DNA of 64,000 bases from DATHZQ01 sp035458525 (GCA_035458525.1 DATHZQ010000135.1:1-64000), one strand, 5' to 3'; positions 50,601 through 58,349 are shown, counted from the first letter of the stretch. The notes: generated by a model from the letters alone, not told the origin. Numbers and translations: made by a program.

Positions 50601-51971
50601 CTCGACTATCTCCCCGCGGTCGGCGCAACCGACATTGCCTGGTACGTTCCATCGGGCGACCCAGAGGTGACGCCGCCGCTGCCCATCCTCATTGTCGGAA
50701 CCCGGGGACAGTCGACAGGGATATGGACGCTGGCGTCCGGGGCTCTCCTCTGGGAGTTGCCGACCGGCGGGGTGGTGGGGCTCGAGTTCGACCCTGCTGC
50801 GCTCGTGCTCTACACGGCGGGGATTGACGGAGGTCTCAGGGTGTGGGACTTGTCGATCGGTGGACTGTCGGCCACTCGCGAGCATTACCCCTACTGGTTC
50901 GAGGCCAACGGCTTCACGTCGAACCCGGCGTCGCAAGTGGCGACGGCCATGCACTACCACCTGCTCACCGGAGTCTCGACGTACGCCCAGTTCGACACGA
51001 CGACCGGGGCCCTGACCGCCACCGAGATCGACGAAGTGGGCCGCACGATGTACCAGGTCGCAACGCTCCCCGACGGGCAGGCCGCCTTCGTGACCGGTGA
51101 GGCCGCCGCCGAACAACAAGGACCGTTCGTGGCTCGCCCGAGGTCGGGTGAACGATCGACGATCCACGGCTGCGCGTTACACCTGAGCGAGTGGTACGAA
51201 CCCGAAGTCTCCGACCAGAGCTGCGATGACAACGGCGAGCCGTTCCGTCCTGCAGATGCTCCCGTCACCAACGTGGGCGGAACCGAGATCGGAGCCATCG
51301 ACGGAACAACCTTCCTGACATGGGACGCCCGGACCCTCGACCTGCTCGAGACGACGGACCTCGGAACCGGACTCGCCGACGCACCGTTCGACCTGGTGGG
51401 TGCCGTCGTCCGTGCCTTCGATGACGGCTGGGTCCTGGTCCAGGGCGTCGACGGCGGCCGCTATCTCGTGTTCAATCGAGCTACGTCGGCCGTGATCGCA
51501 CATCTCGATCTCGACGCTGCGCCGTTCGGCACGGAAGTAGCCGCCGACGGTTCGTTCCTCCTCCTGGCGACCAACGGCGGAGCGGTGTATCGGGTCGACA
51601 CCGCATCTTGGCAGCCACGGCTCATCGTCGAGCCAAGTCAACTGATGCGCGGTGTCGCCATCTCAAACGACGGGGAGCACGTGATGCTCGGAGGCACCGA
51701 CGGCTTGGTCCATGTACACGAGATCGCAACCGGGGGGTTGCTCGACCGGATCCCAGAGGCCGACGTGTCCGACGGATTCTGGATCGATGAAGAACGCATC
51801 GCAGTGGGAACGCGTGTCGGGGCGTGGGCGATTCTCGACCTCAACATCATCCGAGTTGCCGAACAAGCGCTTGGACAGGTGACCCGGGGGTTTACTCAGG
51901 AGGAGTGCAAACGCTACGACCTCGATCCGTGTCCGGCGGTCGACCAGATGCTGGATGCCCTGCGACGCTGA
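47613..51971 (+). CDS. SARP-type regulator fused to nSTAND NTPase, membrane helix and WD40-like propeller
   Basis: A 1452-residue multidomain regulator. In order: winged-helix OmpR-type DNA-binding domain (1-90, MEIRCLGPLSVDVDG), bacterial transcriptional activation domain of SARPs (95-240, LRALALYRSARQMEALRAI), nSTAND NTPase (about 258-640) with NPYRGLRAFDVGDASEFHGRE, Walker A GASGSGKSS at 301-309 and Walker B-like VVLIDQLEEVFGG, a transmembrane helix (about 657-683), an Ala/Glu-rich coiled stretch, and a beta-propeller-like region of repeated WD/PQQ-type blades (about 760-1440). A DNA-binding domain before a membrane helix suggests a membrane-tethered sensor-regulator whose propeller may face outside. 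The trigger and targets are unknown. Confidence 0.9.
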   Translation: MEIRCLGPLSVDVDGEPVALGGTQQRHVLALLVSRIPDRISTDALLLDIWGDDLPATARKTVQGYVSALRKVLPDGTIESDTVGYTLAVDPASIDVVRFAQETQRAAGLAVGERTDVLAAALAMWKGEPYEEFDSDLLRPDKTRLIDLRLSAIASLAEARIAVGDEAAVAAELADLTSRYPLNERLWILRALALYRSARQMEALRAIDEARRILATEGGLEPSHELRTLEQRVLEQDPVLTGDRPLEATLTREAQPLKNPYRGLRAFDVGDASEFHGREALVRRLVETVTARGNRLTVVAGASGSGKSSVARAGLTPALTAEGLNVNVAFPDDAIEFLEIGDPATVVLIDQLEEVFGGMDPQHGTHVLDAISEAVERSGGPKVIATVRADVLDRLLEHPRISGHLERSTVFITPLRDDEVRAIVTAPAKSVGLDVQPELVATFVAHAEGRASSLPMIQYALTELFDRTGDGTLTLQGLEAAGGIGGTLAVRADEILSGLSTELQGVARQVFLRLVHVEADGTTFGRRAPMHEMEAIDVNLEAIDAFLRARLLTLDRAKDGGRTIGIAHEAILREWPALRHWVDEAADAIRRHQQLAEAASEWEAARRPESMLLTGGRLARFADRSDADLDLAPVAQEFLTTSIDRNDAQIRTRRRRRIAVMAAFGAAALVATVLAATALVLWNDARDSAAEAEASAAEAEASAQAARHNERLARSNEMSAAARVVTEEDPELGILLAAQAIIERPDEPTIEQRFALREAMNADRLANTIPIAGPGEIIGIDLAPGGGSLALLTTSGLRLVDTSTWTDRWSTPSGVSHQTIGSPTFSPDGRLVAVGSAPGAEALLTVYDAGTGEVATQVTLPEVDCGPTTWSRGWSGDGLLLAIGARSTCEDASSGFVRVLDTSSWDGVAELPGDSMPAFSEESGRLALFDFPVEDTTESLATVYESGTFVPIREVEGTTGDVSPDGNALAAAEEGSTSTHVFLIDGEAHQLDRLSELDYLPAVGATDIAWYVPSGDPEVTPPLPILIVGTRGQSTGIWTLASGALLWELPTGGVVGLEFDPAALVLYTAGIDGGLRVWDLSIGGLSATREHYPYWFEANGFTSNPASQVATAMHYHLLTGVSTYAQFDTTTGALTATEIDEVGRTMYQVATLPDGQAAFVTGEAAAEQQGPFVARPRSGERSTIHGCALHLSEWYEPEVSDQSCDDNGEPFRPADAPVTNVGGTEIGAIDGTTFLTWDARTLDLLETTDLGTGLADAPFDLVGAVVRAFDDGWVLVQGVDGGRYLVFNRATSAVIAHLDLDAAPFGTEVAADGSFLLLATNGGAVYRVDTASWQPRLIVEPSQLMRGVAISNDGEHVMLGGTDGLVHVHEIATGGLLDRIPEADVSDGFWIDEERIAVGTRVGAWAILDLNIIRVAEQALGQVTRGFTQEECKRYDLDPCPAVDQMLDALRR

Positions 51972-52034
51972 GCGTCGAGTAGTGCAAGGATTTGCTTCAC
52001 GAGCACTGGAATGTTCATCAAGATACCGGTGAGT

Positions 52035-52068
52035 TTCAGATAGCGACGCCGACGCCTCTCTATCTGAA
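52035..52068. terminator. Inverted repeat downstream of the SARP/nSTAND gene
   Basis: TTCAGATAG (52035-52043) and CTATCTGAA (52060-52068) form a perfect 9-base stem with a 16-base loop. It lies 64 bases after the stop codon, in the gap before the convergent bL37-like gene. The stem is AT-rich for this genome and there is no U tract, so it could equally be a protein-binding palindrome. Confidence 0.45.
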
Positions 52069-52174
52069 CAGCCCGCGATCGGGCATCGTGGATCCGTGAG
52101 CACGAGTGCGTGCAGGCGCGGCGCGGCGCCCCACAGGAGAACAGATCAGGAAGCCGAAGGGGTGGTGGCGCGAC

Positions 52175-52258
52175 TCAGCCGCGGCCGGCGTTGGGCCTGC
52201 GGCCGTGATTGGCCTTCTTGCGACGGGCGCGCAACTTGCGCCGCTTTGCTTTCGCCAT
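52175..52258 (-). CDS. Small ribosomal protein, bL37-like (27 residues)
   Basis: The minus-strand frame encodes MAKAKRRKLRARRKKANHGR followed by RPNAGRG and a stop: 27 residues, almost half of them Lys or Arg. The KANHGRRPNA ending matches the end of the tiny actinobacterial large-subunit protein bL37 (about 24 residues in mycobacteria). It is far below usual ORF-size cut-offs. A TATCCT box ends 7 bases upstream of the ATG, with TGG before it (extended -10), so the mRNA is probably leaderless and highly expressed. It is divergent from the DUF192-like gene. Confidence 0.82.
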   Translation of the reverse strand: MAKAKRRKLRARRKKANHGRRPNAGRG

Positions 52259-52265
52259 GAGCGGG

Positions 52266-52271
52266 AGGATA
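52266..52271 (-). promoter_or_regulatory. -10 box for leaderless bL37-like gene
   Basis: TATCCT on the minus strand, with the extended -10 element TGG just before it, lies 7 bases upstream of the ATG at 52258. Confidence 0.6.
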
Positions 52272-52298
52272 CCAGGTCCGTCGTACGGGGAACCCGTC

Positions 52299-52637
52299 GT
52301 GTGGCTCGGCGTTGAGGCGGGTGGCTGGCGCTCGCCGCCGACGTTCGTTGCGACACGGCTGCGGATCCGCCTCCGGGGGTTGCGACCGGCACCATTCGGG
52401 TGGTGCTTGCTCTTGGGCGGGGCCACCGTCCATGGCCGCGGCCTCGCCGCACCCATCCTGGTGGTGGGCGTGTCCCGCGGCGGCTGCGTCGGGTCTGCAG
52501 TTGAACTCGCTCCGGGCGGCGTGGTGCGGATTCCGGGAGCGTCCGCCGTTCTCGAGCTGCCGCGAGACGTGGAGCCGCCTCCTCCAGGATCGTCATTGTG
52601 CTGCCTCCCTATGCTCGGCTCGTGCCCGGACGATTGA
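52299..52637 (+). CDS. DUF192-like small protein
   Basis: A 112-residue protein tentatively assigned to DUF192. The N-terminal FVATRLRIRLRGLRPAP resembles the R-x-R-G-L region, CLLLGGATVHGRGLAAPILV corresponds to the VHT.GM..PIDVV core, and GGVVRIPGASAVLELPRD matches the A..VLELPAG end. Key residues of the core (T after H, M, D) are replaced, so it is divergent. DUF192 proteins are small beta-barrels of unknown function. GTG 52299 is chosen because earlier starts lie within the antisense bL37 gene. It overlaps rsmI by 16 bases. Confidence 0.5.
   Translation: MWLGVEAGGWRSPPTFVATRLRIRLRGLRPAPFGWCLLLGGATVHGRGLAAPILVVGVSRGGCVGSAVELAPGGVVRIPGASAVLELPRDVEPPPPGSSLCCLPMLGSCPDD
52610..52615 (+). promoter_or_regulatory. 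-10 box for leaderless start of rsmI
   Basis: TATGCT is followed by CGGCTC and the GTG at 52622, inside the 3' end of the DUF192-like gene. Confidence 0.55.
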
Positions 52638-53479
52638 TCATCTGTGCGACGCCGATCGGCAACCTCGACGATGCGACGCCGCGGCTGCGCGAAGCGCTTG
52701 CCGCAGCCGACGTCGTGTTCGCCGAGGACACGCGACGTACGGCCAAACTGCTGCGGCACCTCGGCGTGGACGTCCCCCAGCGGTCCTTCTTCGTTGGCAA
52801 CGAGGACGAGCGTCTACCCGAGCTCGAGATGCGCCTGGCGGCGGGGGAGACCGTGGCGTTGACGACCGACGCCGGGACACCCGCGGTGTCCGACCCGGGC
52901 GTCACGGCAGTCCAGGCCGCGGTGCGCACGGGCGCTGCCGTGGAAGTCATCCCGGGCCCCAGCGCCGTGACCACGGCCCTGGCCGTGTCCGGCTTCTCGG
53001 CGGATCGTTTCGTATTCGAAGGCTTCCTGCCCCGCAGAGGCACGAGTCGTCAGCAGCGGCTCGGCTCGATCGCGGCGGAGGAGCGCACGGTGGTGCTCTT
53101 CGTCGCCACTCGTCGGGTTGCCGGGGATCTTGCCGACCTCGCTGCGGCGTGTGGGCCGCAACGGCGCGTGCTCGTAGCGCGGGAACTGACGAAGCTCCAC
53201 GAGGAGCTGGCGTGGAGCACGCTCGGCGAGGCTGCGGCACGCTGGCAGTCCGATACTCCACGTGGAGAGTACACGGTCGTCCTGGAGCCGGCACCTCCAC
53301 GGGAACCCGACTTCCCCGCCGCCCTCGAGCAGATCATGCGGGCGCGTGCAACCGGCATATCCCTCTCTGAAGCGGTGCGCGAGGCAGCCCAGGCGTACCA
53401 GATTCGCCGGCGCGCGCTCTATGAAGCCGCTCTCGATCTCGAGAGGAAGGAGGAAGGCCAGGGTGACGAATCGCGGTGA
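52622..53479 (+). CDS. rsmI: 16S rRNA (cytidine(1402)-2'-O)-methyltransferase
   Basis: RsmI methylates the 2'-O of C1402 in the decoding centre of 16S rRNA with SAM. The 285-residue protein shows the whole family signature: GRLIICATPIGNLDDATPR, VVFAEDTRRTAKLLRHLG, GETVALTTDAGTPAVSDPG, VIPGPSAVTTALAVSGF, FVFEGFLPRRGTSRQQRL and the VLVARELTKLHEE end. GTG 52622 starts the family at PGRLIICATPIGN; the longer frame adds unrelated residues, and the TATGCT box 6 bases upstream supports it. abrB is convergent 4 bases downstream, then metG is divergent from abrB, the Bacillus order. Confidence 0.95.
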   Translation: MPGRLIICATPIGNLDDATPRLREALAAADVVFAEDTRRTAKLLRHLGVDVPQRSFFVGNEDERLPELEMRLAAGETVALTTDAGTPAVSDPGVTAVQAAVRTGAAVEVIPGPSAVTTALAVSGFSADRFVFEGFLPRRGTSRQQRLGSIAAEERTVVLFVATRRVAGDLADLAAACGPQRRVLVARELTKLHEELAWSTLGEAAARWQSDTPRGEYTVVLEPAPPREPDFPAALEQIMRARATGISLSEAVREAAQAYQIRRRALYEAALDLERKEEGQGDESR

Positions 53480-53483
53480 GCCG

Positions 53484-53720
53484 TCAGTCTCCCAAGTCCG
53501 CCCTGCATTTAACGCACACACCGCGGCTGCGGAAAGACGACACGTCTTTCCCTGAGCCGCAGAACACGCAGACTGCTTCGAGCTTGCGGATCACGATCGC
53601 ATCGTTCTCGACCGAGATCGCCAGCTCGTCCCCTTCGTGGATGTTGAACAATCGCCGCGTTTCCGCGGGTACGACGACCCGTCCCAAGTCGTCGATCTTC
53701 CGTACCATTCCTATGTTCAC
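53484..53720 (-). CDS. AbrB/SpoVT-type transition-state regulator with Cys-rich C terminus
   Basis: A 78-residue DNA-binding protein. The swapped-hairpin domain reads MVRKIDDLGRVVVPAETRRL and continues FNIHEGDELAISVENDAIVIRK, typical of AbrB/SpoVT. A C-terminal segment has two CxxC pairs (AVCVFCGSGKDVSSF, GVCVKCRADLGD) that may bind zinc; similar tails occur in clostridial and actinobacterial relatives. The GTG at 53720 (MNIGMVRKIDD) is preferred to ATG 53708, as the domain begins with T/N-I/G-MVRK; a much longer frame to 54302 is an antisense shadow of metG. It sits between rsmI and metG, opposite to both, as in Bacillus. Confidence 0.9.
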   Translation of the reverse strand: MNIGMVRKIDDLGRVVVPAETRRLFNIHEGDELAISVENDAIVIRKLEAVCVFCGSGKDVSSFRSRGVCVKCRADLGD

Positions 53721-54032
53721 TGCGCCTCTACCTACTCTCCCCAGCTGGTTTCGTGCGCTCGGCCGGCGTCCCCTCCTCGACCGATAACCGCTGTTCACTC
53801 TAGGTGTAGATCGCGCAACGTGAAGCCGCGGCGTCCGAGCCAACCGCCATTTTCCAGAAGGCACCATCGTGGTGATTCCGGCGGCGCCGGCAAGTCGGCT
53901 TTCCGGCAATATGTTGAATCCGCGACCGAGGCCTATTCCGACGCCGCGTCGGGTCGTGTGTCCCGTCGTGGTCTCAGCTGCGGCGTCGTGCGGTACCATC
54001 GCCGTTCCCTCCGAGCCGACTGGGATGTCGTC
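53721..54032. other. Divergent intergenic region between abrB and metG
   Basis: These 312 bases hold the promoters of abrB and metG. No gene is supported, although the metG frame is open through it. A TACCAT at 53995-54000 could be a -10 box for metG, giving a leader of about 26 bases. No strong hairpin or known riboswitch was recognised. Confidence 0.5.
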
Positions 54033-55697
54033 GTGTCTGATGCTGACCAACCCCGCAAGATCCTCGTTGCCGTGGCGTGGCCGTATGCCAGCGGGTCCCG
54101 CCACTTGGGCCACCTGGCGGGGGCGTATCTCCCGCCGGACATCTTCGCTCGCTTTCAGCGCGCCGCCGGCAACGACGTGCTGATGGTCTCCGGGTCGGAC
54201 GTGCATGGGACGCCCATCACCGTCCGAGCCGACGCCGAAGGAGTGACGCCGGCTGAGATCGTCGACCGTTACCACGCCGAGATCCTCGACAACTGGGCGC
54301 AACTCGGCATCTCATATGACCTCTACACGACGACCGGAACCGACAACCACAGGCGGGTAGCCCAGGAGTTCTTCCTCAGGTTGCTCGAGAACGGGTACTT
54401 GTACCGAAAGAAGACCAATCAGTTCTACGACGAGCAGGAGCGGCGTTTTCTGCCTGATCGCTACATCGAGGGAACGTGCCCTCATTGCGGATACGAGCAC
54501 GCCCGTGGCGACCAGTGCGACAATTGCGGACGGACGCTCGATCCGGAAGACCTGATCGCACCGCGCAGCAAGCTGTCCGGCGGGCAGCCGATCCTGCGGG
54601 CCACCGAGCACTACTACTGGAAACTGAGCGAGTTTCAGGAGCCACTGCTGGAGTGGTTGAAGAGCCGGCAGGGCTGGCGTCCCCACGTGCTCAACTTCGC
54701 CGTCGGCATGGTGCAGGACGGGCTGCACGATCGCTCCTTCACCCGCGACCTCGACTGGGGCATCCCGCTGCCCGTTGATGATCTCGGGCCCGGCAAGTCC
54801 ATCTACGTGTGGTGGGAGGCCGTGATGGGCTACTTCTCCGCACCCCAAGAGTGGGCCCAGCTGCGCGGCGAGCCGGATGCCTGGAAGGCATGGTGGGAGG
54901 ACCCCACAGCCGAGAGCTACTACTTCATCGGCAAGGACAACGTACCCTTCCACGCCGTGTACTGGCCTGCGCTGCTCATGGGCTACGGCGGCCTCAACCT
55001 GCCCACCGACGTACCGGCCAACCAGTACCTGACGTTCGGCGGTGAGAAGAGCTCCGCAAGCAGAGGAGTAGGTCGATCGATCGCTTGGTACACGGATCGG
55101 CTCGAGCCTGACGCGCTGCGGTATGCCGTTGCGTCCCACTTCCCCGAGACCAACGACACCGATCTCTCCGACAAAGAGATCGAGCGGTCCATCAACGAAG
55201 AGCTCGTGGCCAACTGGGGCAACCTCGTCAACCGAGTCGTGTCGATGACGCACCGATATTTCGACGGCGTGGTTCCCGAGCCGGGTCCGCTCGGCGACTC
55301 GGATCAAGCGCTGCTCGACCGCATCGAATCCGGCTATGACGAGGTTGGCGGCCTCATCGGTGCAGTGAAGTTGCGCAGTGGTCTGGCCGCGGCGATGTCG
55401 CTGTCGCAAGCTGCGAATGGTTACCTCTCGGAGATGGAGCCGTGGAAGACGGCGAAGAGCGACATGGAGCGCACCGCAACGACCCTCTACGTCGCGGCCA
55501 ACGCGGTCGCCGGGATCGCCACGGTGATCGCTCCGTATCTGCCGTTCACGTCGCGGACGGTGCTGGAGGGCCTGGGCTTCGAGGTTCTCGCAGAGGGGCC
55601 GAGATGGGAGGCGGTCACCGTGCCGGCCGGTACGCAACTCGCACCCCCGTCGCCCTTGTTCACCAAGGTCGAGCTGGCGGACGCCGAGGACTCATGA
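54033..55697 (+). CDS. metG: Methionine--tRNA ligase with variant KMSKS loop
   Basis: MetRS charges tRNA-Met. From GTG 54033 it has 554 residues. Class I motifs: the HIGH region VAVAWPYASGSRHLGHLAGAY (HLGH at 24-27) and, in the KMSKS position, GGEKSSASRGVG with K339-S-S-A-S343. The first Lys and the Ser residues are kept, but the second Lys is Ala. The zinc knuckle CPHCGYEHARGDQCDNCG has four Cys. WGIPLPVDD and YVWWEAVMGYFSA follow, then the anticodon-binding helices with NEELVANWGNLVNRV. The start is uncertain: the frame is open upstream. tatD overlaps its stop (ATGA). Confidence 0.94.
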   Translation: MSDADQPRKILVAVAWPYASGSRHLGHLAGAYLPPDIFARFQRAAGNDVLMVSGSDVHGTPITVRADAEGVTPAEIVDRYHAEILDNWAQLGISYDLYTTTGTDNHRRVAQEFFLRLLENGYLYRKKTNQFYDEQERRFLPDRYIEGTCPHCGYEHARGDQCDNCGRTLDPEDLIAPRSKLSGGQPILRATEHYYWKLSEFQEPLLEWLKSRQGWRPHVLNFAVGMVQDGLHDRSFTRDLDWGIPLPVDDLGPGKSIYVWWEAVMGYFSAPQEWAQLRGEPDAWKAWWEDPTAESYYFIGKDNVPFHAVYWPALLMGYGGLNLPTDVPANQYLTFGGEKSSASRGVGRSIAWYTDRLEPDALRYAVASHFPETNDTDLSDKEIERSINEELVANWGNLVNRVVSMTHRYFDGVVPEPGPLGDSDQALLDRIESGYDEVGGLIGAVKLRSGLAAAMSLSQAANGYLSEMEPWKTAKSDMERTATTLYVAANAVAGIATVIAPYLPFTSRTVLEGLGFEVLAEGPRWEAVTVPAGTQLAPPSPLFTKVELADAEDS

Positions 55698-56467
55698 CGC
55701 CCCTGTGGGTGGATTCCCACTGTCACCTCTTCATGGCATCGGAGTCGCCCGGTGCGTTGTTGGATCGTGCAGCCGCCGCGGGAGTCGGCTGGGCGATGTG
55801 CCCGGGGACGGGCCTCGCCGAATCCCTGGCAGCCCGCAAAGTGGCCGAGGAGCACCCGGATCGGGTCCGGTGGTCCGCCGGGCTCCATCCTCACGAAGCT
55901 TCGGAGTGGTCCGAAGTGTCCGGCCGGATCGAGGCACTGGCGGCGGACGCCGACGCGATCGGGGAATGCGGGCTCGATTACTACCGGAACCTGTCGCCTC
56001 GGGAGGACCAGCAGCGAGCATTCGCCGCACAGCTCGAGCTGGCCGTGGCGCTCGACAAACCGGTGATCGTCCATTGCCGTGATGCGTTCGGCGACGTGTA
56101 CGCCGCGCTGGAGCAGGCGGCGTTGGCAGAGAAGGCCGTCCTGCATTGCTGGACGGGAGGACCGAAATGGACGAAACGGTTCGCTCAGCTCGGGGTGACC
56201 TTCTCGTTTGCCGGCCCCGTCGCCTTTTCGGCCGGGGATACGGTGCGCCTCGCCGCAGCGGTGGCGCCGCCGGAACGCACCATGGTCGAGACCGACACTC
56301 CGTACCTCACTCCGCCGCCGCATCGTGACGAAGGGAAGACCAACGAGCCGGCGTTTGTGCCGCTGATCGGCGCAGCGCTGGCGAAGGTCTGGTCGGTGGA
56401 CGTCGCCGAGGTGGCGCGGCTCACCACCGCCACGGCTGAGCGCCTCTTCGGCCGCCCCGGAACATGA
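55694..56467 (+). CDS. tatD: TatD family metal-dependent hydrolase (DNase)
   Basis: TatD proteins are 3'-5' nucleases of the amidohydrolase fold. The 257-residue protein has the metal motifs LWVDSHCHLF, SAGLHPHEAS, AIGECGLDYY (Glu ligand), PVIVHCRDAFGDV and VLHCWTGG, and the final Asp in MVETDTPYLTPPPHR. All metal ligands appear to be present. It begins inside the metG stop codon and overlaps rsmA by 4 bases (ATGA), forming the metG-tatD-rsmA-ispE coupled run. Confidence 0.96.
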   Translation: MTPLWVDSHCHLFMASESPGALLDRAAAAGVGWAMCPGTGLAESLAARKVAEEHPDRVRWSAGLHPHEASEWSEVSGRIEALAADADAIGECGLDYYRNLSPREDQQRAFAAQLELAVALDKPVIVHCRDAFGDVYAALEQAALAEKAVLHCWTGGPKWTKRFAQLGVTFSFAGPVAFSAGDTVRLAAAVAPPERTMVETDTPYLTPPPHRDEGKTNEPAFVPLIGAALAKVWSVDVAEVARLTTATAERLFGRPGT

Positions 56468-57285
56468 TCGGCGGCGGCCAGGGCAAGGGCGAGCTACGGG
56501 CACTGCTGCAACGCCATGGGCACCGTCCCAACAAGGCGCTCGGCCAGCACTTCCTCGCCGACCCCAACGTCGTGGATCGCATCGTGCGCGCTGCGGAGGT
56601 CGGTCCGGGTGACCGGGTGGTGGAAGTGGGGGCCGGTACGGGCACGCTGACGGCGGCGCTGGCGGCAACGGGTGCCGCGGTCGTGGCGTTCGAGATCGAC
56701 CGGCATCTCGAGACCCTGCTCATGGAGGCGGTCGGGTCGCTCGCGGTCGAGCTTCGATTCGAGTCCGCCACCCCGCACGCAATCTCCGGGCTCGGTGCCG
56801 GACCCTGGACGATGGTCGCAAATCTGCCCTACAACGTCGGTACGCCGCTGGTGCTCGACCTGCTGCAGTCGAATGCCGACGTCGTTCGATATGTGGTGAT
56901 GGTCCAGACTGAGGTCGCCGACCGGCTGGCGGCCGGACCCGGCTCCCGCCGCTACGGCGTGCCGAGCGTCATTGCCGGGCTCTACGGCGAGGTGCGCACG
57001 CTGTTCCCAGTCGCTCCAACCGTGTTCTTCCCGCCTCCGGACGTTGACTCGGCGGTGGTCGAGATCGTCCGCAGGCGTGACGTGCCGGACCTCGCGGCGG
57101 CTGCGGTGCGGCTCGCCTCGATCGCCTTCGGGCAGCGCCGCAAGATGCTGCGCGGCTCGCTTGCGTCGGAGTTCGACGATCCGATCGCGGTACTCGAATC
57201 TGCCGGTATCGACCCGACCGCACGTCCCGAGACGCTCGAGCCCGAGCGGTTTCTCCGGCTGGCGGATGTCGCAGGTGCGGCGTGA
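56464..57285 (+). CDS. rsmA: 16S rRNA (adenine(1518)-N6/adenine(1519)-N6)-dimethyltransferase
   Basis: RsmA (KsgA) dimethylates two adjacent adenines in helix 45 of 16S rRNA, a late small-subunit assembly step. The 273-residue protein begins the family with ALGQHFLADPNVVDRIVRAAEV, then VVEVGAGTGTLTAALA (SAM motif I), FEIDRHLETLL, and the catalytic NLPYN motif in VANLPYNVGTPLVLDLL. AFGQRRKMLRGSL closes the C-terminal domain. It overlaps both tatD and ispE by 4 bases. Confidence 0.97.
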   Translation: MIGGGQGKGELRALLQRHGHRPNKALGQHFLADPNVVDRIVRAAEVGPGDRVVEVGAGTGTLTAALAATGAAVVAFEIDRHLETLLMEAVGSLAVELRFESATPHAISGLGAGPWTMVANLPYNVGTPLVLDLLQSNADVVRYVVMVQTEVADRLAAGPGSRRYGVPSVIAGLYGEVRTLFPVAPTVFFPPPDVDSAVVEIVRRRDVPDLAAAAVRLASIAFGQRRKMLRGSLASEFDDPIAVLESAGIDPTARPETLEPERFLRLADVAGAA

Positions 57286-58160
57286 TCCGGGCAACGGCCA
57301 ACGCCAAGGTCAACCTGGGACTTCGGGTTGGCAGGGTGCGCCCCGACGGGTTCCATCCCCTCAGCTCGTTGTTCCAATCGATCGACTGGGCCGATCGCCT
57401 CGAGCTGCGGCTTGCGTCGGAGGAGGAGAACGACGACGGCATCGCGAGCTGGTCAGGTGGCCACGTGGTCGACGGGTTCGACAACCTCGCCTGGCGTGCC
57501 GTTGCCGCAGTGCGTGCTGCCACCGAGACCGAACGGCGGCTGCGGCTCCGGCTCGACAAGCAGATCCCGGTGGCGGCGGGTCTGGGTGGCGGCAGCGCCG
57601 ATGCGGCGGCAGCGCTGCATCTGGCAGTTCGTCTGCTGCGGGCCCCTGGCGAGCTGGTGGACGAGCTGGCGCCGACGCTCGGCTCCGACGTCCCCTTCTG
57701 TGCGATCGGTGGCACGGCGCTGGTCACCGGGCGAGGGGATGTCGTCGAGCCCCTTGATCCGATCGGCGGGTACGCCCTGGGTCTCGTCGTCCCGCCGGTG
57801 GAGCTGAGCACACCGCGAGTCTTTGCCAAGTGGGATGAACTGGGCGGGCCCGCTGGCGTGCCGTTGCCGCACCTCACGCTCCCGCCGGTCCTGCGTCCGC
57901 ACGCTCCCGTCGTGAACGACCTGTATCCCGCCGCCGTCGCCGTCGCTCCGCCGCTCGACGATTGGCGCAGCGAGCTGCAGGCCGCCTGGGGCCGGCCGGT
58001 CCTCATGTCGGGTAGCGGGCCGACGCTTCTCGCCTTCTTCCTCGACCACAACGAGGCAGACGCGGCGATGGGCGAGGTGCCTGCCGGGGCCCGGGCCGCA
58101 CACGCCACAGTGCCGGTGCGGCGCGGGTGGACGGTCTTCGACGCGGACGAGAAGATGTGA
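57282..58160 (+). CDS. ispE: 4-diphosphocytidyl-2-C-methyl-D-erythritol kinase
   Basis: IspE phosphorylates CDP-ME in the MEP isoprenoid pathway, upstream of IspF. The 292-residue GHMP kinase has the N-terminal ANAKVNLGLRVGRVRPDGFHPL, the ATP loop KQIPVAAGLGGGSADAAAAL, SDVPFCAIGGTALVTGRGD, and the C-terminal LMSGSGPTLLAFF. All three GHMP motifs are intact. It ends the coupled run; tRNA-Gln follows after about 50 bases. Confidence 0.96.
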   Translation: MIRATANAKVNLGLRVGRVRPDGFHPLSSLFQSIDWADRLELRLASEEENDDGIASWSGGHVVDGFDNLAWRAVAAVRAATETERRLRLRLDKQIPVAAGLGGGSADAAAALHLAVRLLRAPGELVDELAPTLGSDVPFCAIGGTALVTGRGDVVEPLDPIGGYALGLVVPPVELSTPRVFAKWDELGGPAGVPLPHLTLPPVLRPHAPVVNDLYPAAVAVAPPLDDWRSELQAAWGRPVLMSGSGPTLLAFFLDHNEADAAMGEVPAGARAAHATVPVRRGWTVFDADEKM

Positions 58161-58189
58161 CCCCCGGCACGGGCTTTCAGGACCTCCGT

Positions 58190-58195
58190 TACACT
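58190..58195 (+). promoter_or_regulatory. Possible -10 box for tRNA-Gln
   Basis: TACACT lies 18 bases before the mature tRNA 5' end. No clear -35 element was found. Confidence 0.4.
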
Positions 58196-58213
58196 TGCGG
58201 CCGGACACCTCCT

Positions 58214-58285
58214 TGGGGGGTGGTGTAACTGGCAGCACAACGGGTTTTGGTCCCGTCAGTACGGGTTCGAGTCCTGTCCCCCCAG
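58214..58285 (+). tRNA. tRNA-Gln (anticodon TTG)
   Basis: Acceptor TGGGGGG pairs with CCCCCCA; D stem GTGT/GCAC, anticodon stem ACGGG/CCCGT with loop TTTTGGT, T arm ACGGG-TTCGAGT-CCTGT. Anticodon TTG reads CAA. The discriminator is G, and CCA follows in the DNA at 58286-58288, the only one of the four tRNAs here with encoded CCA. The U1-A72 pair is typical of tRNA-Gln. Confidence 0.97.
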
Positions 58286-58349
58286 CCACTCGACCACGGT
58301 CACGTGGGTGCTGTGTTGGAAGCAGACGAACTCGACGCGAGGTGAGCGG

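Noticed and set aside
53637..54032. N-terminal extension of MetG
   Set aside because: The upstream open frame overlaps abrB and has no MetRS similarity; the protein normally begins shortly before the HIGH motif.
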